From Odiellus spinosus (taxonomy: Eukaryota; Arthropoda; Arachnida; Opiliones; Phalangiidae): a stretch of DNA of 64,000 nucleotides. The notes beneath the pieces were generated by a model. The model had not been told where the DNA came from. It worked only from the letters and a program-made list of their open reading frames with translations, and searched no databases. The position numbers and the translations under genes were made by a program. The DNA is taken from assembly GCA_963920705.1 (NCBI GenBank), contig OY987226.1, forward strand, positions 13,828,501-13,892,500. Direction: 5' to 3'. Below are positions 60,113 through 64,000 of the stretch, in pieces. The first letter of the stretch is position 1, and every line of letters starts with the position of its first letter.

Positions 60113-60826
60113 GCAATATTTGAAATCTTTAGTTCTTATAGACTTTTTGTAATTACTATTTTCAAATTACTAAATTTAAGTGATAGGATGTAAGATTTTT
60201 AGGCCTATTTCAGAATTTATAGTTTATAGAGGAGTTTATTAATAAGGAATGGAATGAGAAATAATTTGGCTTAAAATTTATATTTTTTTCTTCTGTTATC
60301 TCTGGATTTCTGTTTTTAATCGTACAAAGTTAACGTTATACATTGAACGATAATTAATATTTTTGTCTGACGCACATTTTTCCTCATTCATAAATTAGTA
60401 CATATTAATATAAACGATATTATGTACATGTTATTTTCATTCGTTAAGAATCAGGACATTTCTTCTTCTTTGGTTTTAGTTTTTTTTTTCTCTTTTTTCG
60501 AACGAAACTTTTTACAAAATATTTTCTTTTTACAAAACATCTTTTTTTATGTTTCCAATTTAAATTTTTAAACGAAGGGGATTAAAAATTGGGCCATTTC
60601 TCCTCTGCTAATTAATCTCCCTTCGTCTATAATAAGAAAAACATATCTTTAATTACAATCTCTATAAATCTATGACAATGCACTATTCAAACCGATTCTT
60701 TTCTGTATTCACACTTAATTTTAATTACTTTAAGTTCAGAAGGGTTAACGAAAAAAAGGATGAGTATATGTTATTTCTAATTAGGAAAAACTAATTAAAA
60801 ATGCCCCTCTAATATTTTTTGGGTTA
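60113..60826. other. Intergenic, nothing recognised
   Basis: AT-rich, with T-runs near 60480. No gene or structured repeat is seen. Confidence 0.4.
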
Positions 60827-60985
60827 ATTACGTCATCGATCGGAAATTAATCTATATTTTTGGCTTCTTAATTTTAAAGTTTCTTAAAAACGCGTCAACC
60901 CAGAAGTGTAAAATTTGGAATTTAGCTTTTAATTAGTGTGAAAAAATTATAATTTATTGAAATTTCCAAAATTTGTGACAGCCGC
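60827..60985. mobile_element. Right-end remnant of TTAA MITE family 1
   Basis: Has AAGTTTCTTAAAAACGCGTC, AACCCAGAAGTGTAAAATTT and an end TTTGTGACAGCCGCAC, as at the right side of 2641-3118. The final TTAA is gone. Confidence 0.6.
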
Positions 60986-61001
60986 ACAAATCAAAATCGG
61001 T

Positions 61002-61292
61002 GCTGCGTTCATACTAGGCCTTCTAATCGATTTAAACCGGTTCAAAATGTTTCGTTAAGAGTCGTTTGGACAGGAAACCGACTTTTCTCGAATCGATTTG
61101 ATTCGATTTCTCGAAACTGCTTCGGGAACCAGTTTCATACCGATTCGGTTTCAACAACCGATAAATGAAGCTACAATAAATCGATTTATAAAGATAATGC
61201 GTGAACACGTGACGCTTAAAACGATTATTGGCGAATTGAATATCGGTTTGATTACCGTTTCAAATCGATTGAAAAATTCTAGTGTGGCCGTT
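61002..61292. mobile_element. MITE family 4, copy 5, inverted
   Basis: Starts GCTGCGTTCATACTAGGCC and ends TCTAGTGTGGCCGTTG. The interior matches 54471-54766 closely. The open frame inside reads through the shared core and is not a gene. Confidence 0.75.
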
Positions 61293-61820
61293 GTTAAAGT
61301 TACGAATATTCAATAATTCGAGTATCGCACCGTAAAGAAAATATGTATTATAATTAATTTAATACCTTTTAATTAATCAGTTGATTCATAAGTAAATTAA
61401 AACCTCTTTACTTATGATTGATGTCATTAATGCCATTTTAAGTATTACATCAAATTAAAATGAATTCCAAATTTTACTTCAACGTCACGTCATACATATG
61501 GTGCCCAATTTTAAACTTTGTTTAATTTGAATATCCTATTTAGATGTACCCAAAATTACACTACGTAAGACAAAACAGAAATATGATAGGAATAATTCTT
61601 GGAAATTTAATTAACTTTCGAAAAAAAAAATTTCCAATCAAGGCTTTTTAAATTAATTAACAGGAAATTAAGCAAATCTTGCAAATTCAAAACCGTCGGA
61701 TAGGTTTTGTATTTTTTCTCTTACTTTTTTAAATCAATACTAATTAATCCTAAAAACGGGCCACACGCAGGAGGTAATTAAAATTGCGTGCGCAAAAACA
61801 CAAAATCAATCAATTTTAAA

Positions 61821-61866
<46 letters not shown>

Positions 61867-63004
61867 TGTAGGGTAAATTTTATGTTAGCTACAAACATAT
61901 CTTTAAAAAACAAACCACTCCCATTTTTGTTAGAAGTTACAGATCGTTAAAAATTCAACATTTTAACTTTTCTTTTTCCCCCTACAATCTGAGGGTGCAT
62001 TAAATCGATAAATCGGATTCGTAAAGTAAGAACGCGATAAAAATAAAAAATAGGAATTTTTTTTAAATTTTTGTAGTTTTTACGACCTAAGAATGGTTCA
62101 AACTTAACTCTAAAACGAGACGTTTCATATCGATAAAATAACCCATTCTGAAATTGTTCGTCCACTGTATCATACGCAATAGAAATAAAAGCGGAGAGAA
62201 AGAGTCAAGCTAGTTGATTTTTTTAAACCTCTCTGCCTTTCAATCTATTTGCTTTAAAACGGTGAACGAATTAATATAGTAAATTCCATCTCCAGTTGGC
62301 AGCGCGTGTAAAACTACACTCCCTATATCTCAAATTAAACAAATCTTAAAAATATAGGGTAGGGTAGCTTAATCCGTTCTGCAATTTTAATGCGCAATTT
62401 AATTCCATTGGGTTTTCCCTTTTTAGTCGTTTCAAACTTTAATTGGTAGTACGTGCAAAGCTGAGCTACACCTCATCTCCAATGGTTTATACTTAGAAAT
62501 AAAGGAGCTTATAGCTTTGAACGTGCAATCAACTCAAATAAATTCCTGCTATTCTGGGTGAATCCGTAAAAAATATTGAATTTGGTGGTTTGTGAAATTT
62601 GACGCACTCTCTAATGTAGAAAAATAATCTTTTCTGATCCCGATAAAATCCCTACATGCTAATTTTTACCAAATTTTTTTATTAATTTTAAATTTTGAAA
62701 AGAATACGCTAGTTTTTGGGTTATCTCGCGAAAAGTTCATTTTTTTCCTGACTTAATGACAGTTCGAGAAAATATCGAAGTTTTGTAATTAAGAAACAAA
62801 TTGGAGATCATTAAGTTTATACGATTAAGGGATTTGAGGGAGTACAACTTAATACGTAATATAACATTTTACATACTTTTATTTTAAATTTATTAACCAT
62901 GGTGAAATAGATATTAAAACAAACTTTAATTATTGAGACTGATACTTCATTATTTTTGGTTAGTTTTTCGAACGTGTCTACTCGAAAGACATCAAGGTTG
63001 GTAG
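61293..63004. other. Intergenic with a 40-nt poly(A) tract
   Basis: An uninterrupted A-run lies at 61824-61863. The flanks show no recognisable retroelement. No other gene or array is seen. Confidence 0.5.
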
Positions 63005-63845
63005 TACACGACCTGGAAAAGTCAGGGAATTTATGAAATTAACCCAAAAGGTCAGGGAATTTATGAAATTAACCCAAAAGGTCAGGGAATTTATGAAATT
63101 AACCCAAATGGTCAGGGAATTTATGAAATTAACCCAAAAGGTCAGGGAATTTATGAAATTAACCCAAAAGGTCAGGGAATTTATGAAATTAACCCAAAAG
63201 GTCAGGGAATTTATGAAATTAACCCAAAAGGTCAGGGAATTTATGAAATTAACCCAAAAGGTCAGGGAATTTATGAAATTAACCCAAAAGGTCAGGGAAT
63301 TTATGAAATTAGCCCAAAAGGTCAGGGAATTTATGAAATTAGCCCAAAAGGTCAGGGAATTTATGAAATTAGCCCAAAAGGTCAGGGAATTTATGAAATT
63401 AACCCAAAAGGTCAGGGAATTTATGAAATTAACCCAAAAGGTCAGGGAATTTATGAAATTAACCCAAAAGGTCAGGGAATTTATGAAATTAACCCAAAAG
63501 GTCAGGGAATTTATGAAATTAACCCAAAAGGTCAGGGAATTTATGAAATTAACCCAAAAGGTCAGGGAATTTATGAAATTAACCCAAAAGGTCAGGGAAA
63601 ACTCAGGGAATTTGAAAATATACCGAAAAGGTCAAGGAATTTATGAAATTAACCCAAAAGGTCAGGGAAAACTCGGGGAATTTGAAAATATACCGAAAAG
63701 GTCAGGGAATTTATGAAATTAACCCAAAAGGTCAGGGAAAACTCAGGGAATTTGGAAATTAGCCCAAAAGGTCAGGGAAAATTCACGGAATTTGAAAATT
63801 AACCCAAAAGGTCAGGGAATTTGAAAATGAGTCCAAATGGTCAGA
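63005..63845. repeat. 30-bp minisatellite, ~20 near-identical units plus variants
   Basis: From 63021 the unit is GGTCAGGGAATTTATGAAAT followed by TAACCCAAAA, almost without change to ~63600. Three adjacent units have TAGCCC. After 63600 longer mixed units with AAAACTCAGGGAATTTG appear twice. Thirty is divisible by three, so an MKLTQKVREF-repeat frame of 227 codons stays open; it is a by-product. Confidence 0.97.
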
Positions 63846-64000
63846 AATTTAATATTTTGGTACATGTCAAGGAACTGTTTATGATTAGTTGACCAATAAG
63901 TAATTATTTTAGACTAAAAATTTTTGCCTAAAGATTTAAATTTTTTCTCATATTCTGAGTAAACTATGAACCCTCGTTGATAAACTGTCAAATAAAAAGT
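63846..64000. other. End of window, nothing recognised
   Basis: AT-rich flank of the minisatellite. No feature supported. Confidence 0.4.

Noticed and set aside
63033..63716. 227-codon repetitive protein
   Set aside because: The frame exists because the unit is 30 bp. There is no signal of selection, no splice context and no related protein.

Overview
This is nuclear DNA from an invertebrate animal. It is AT-rich, and its genes are split by GT-AG introns, many of them 60-700 bp. The proteins are animal orthologues: an MFSD6-type transporter, lysosomal beta-mannosidase, the fork-protection factor Timeless, mitochondrial FIS1, and a secreted ten-cysteine protein resembling follicle cell protein 3C-1. 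The species cannot be named from the sequence. A marine invertebrate with many small non-autonomous transposons and minisatellites fits best. There is no bacterial or organellar gene, no intact rRNA or tRNA gene, and no CRISPR array.

Layout. Positions 816-10903 (+) hold the last six exons of MFSD6; its 5' exons lie before the window. Positions 10904-16816 are intergenic, with a 20-bp minisatellite and foldback repeats. Positions 16817-26864 (-) hold a complete 15-exon beta-mannosidase gene of 907 codons, rebuilt exon by exon with matching phases. Positions 26865-34922 are repeat-rich. Positions 34923-36890 (-) hold a three-exon gene for a 144-residue secreted cysteine-rich protein; its exons are too short for simple ORF calling. 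Positions 36891-43397 are mostly unrecognised intergenic DNA. Positions 43398-46236 (+) hold four exons coding the first 670 residues of Timeless; the C-terminal exons are not found in the rest of the window. Positions 47206-47658 (-) hold intronless FIS1. Positions 47659-64000 hold repeats only, including large 24-bp and 30-bp minisatellites.

The strongest theme outside the genes is a population of small inverted-repeat elements bounded by TTAA. Several families share the end TTAAAGGG, some are palindromic over their whole length, and one is inserted cleanly inside another element. Alongside them are a hAT-like MITE with a perfect 8-bp target duplication and a family ending in GTTCACACTAG. 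The five genes have unrelated housekeeping or secretory roles, so no joint pathway is implied. The most checkable leads are the hidden secreted gene, the missing end of Timeless, and the TTAA element families.
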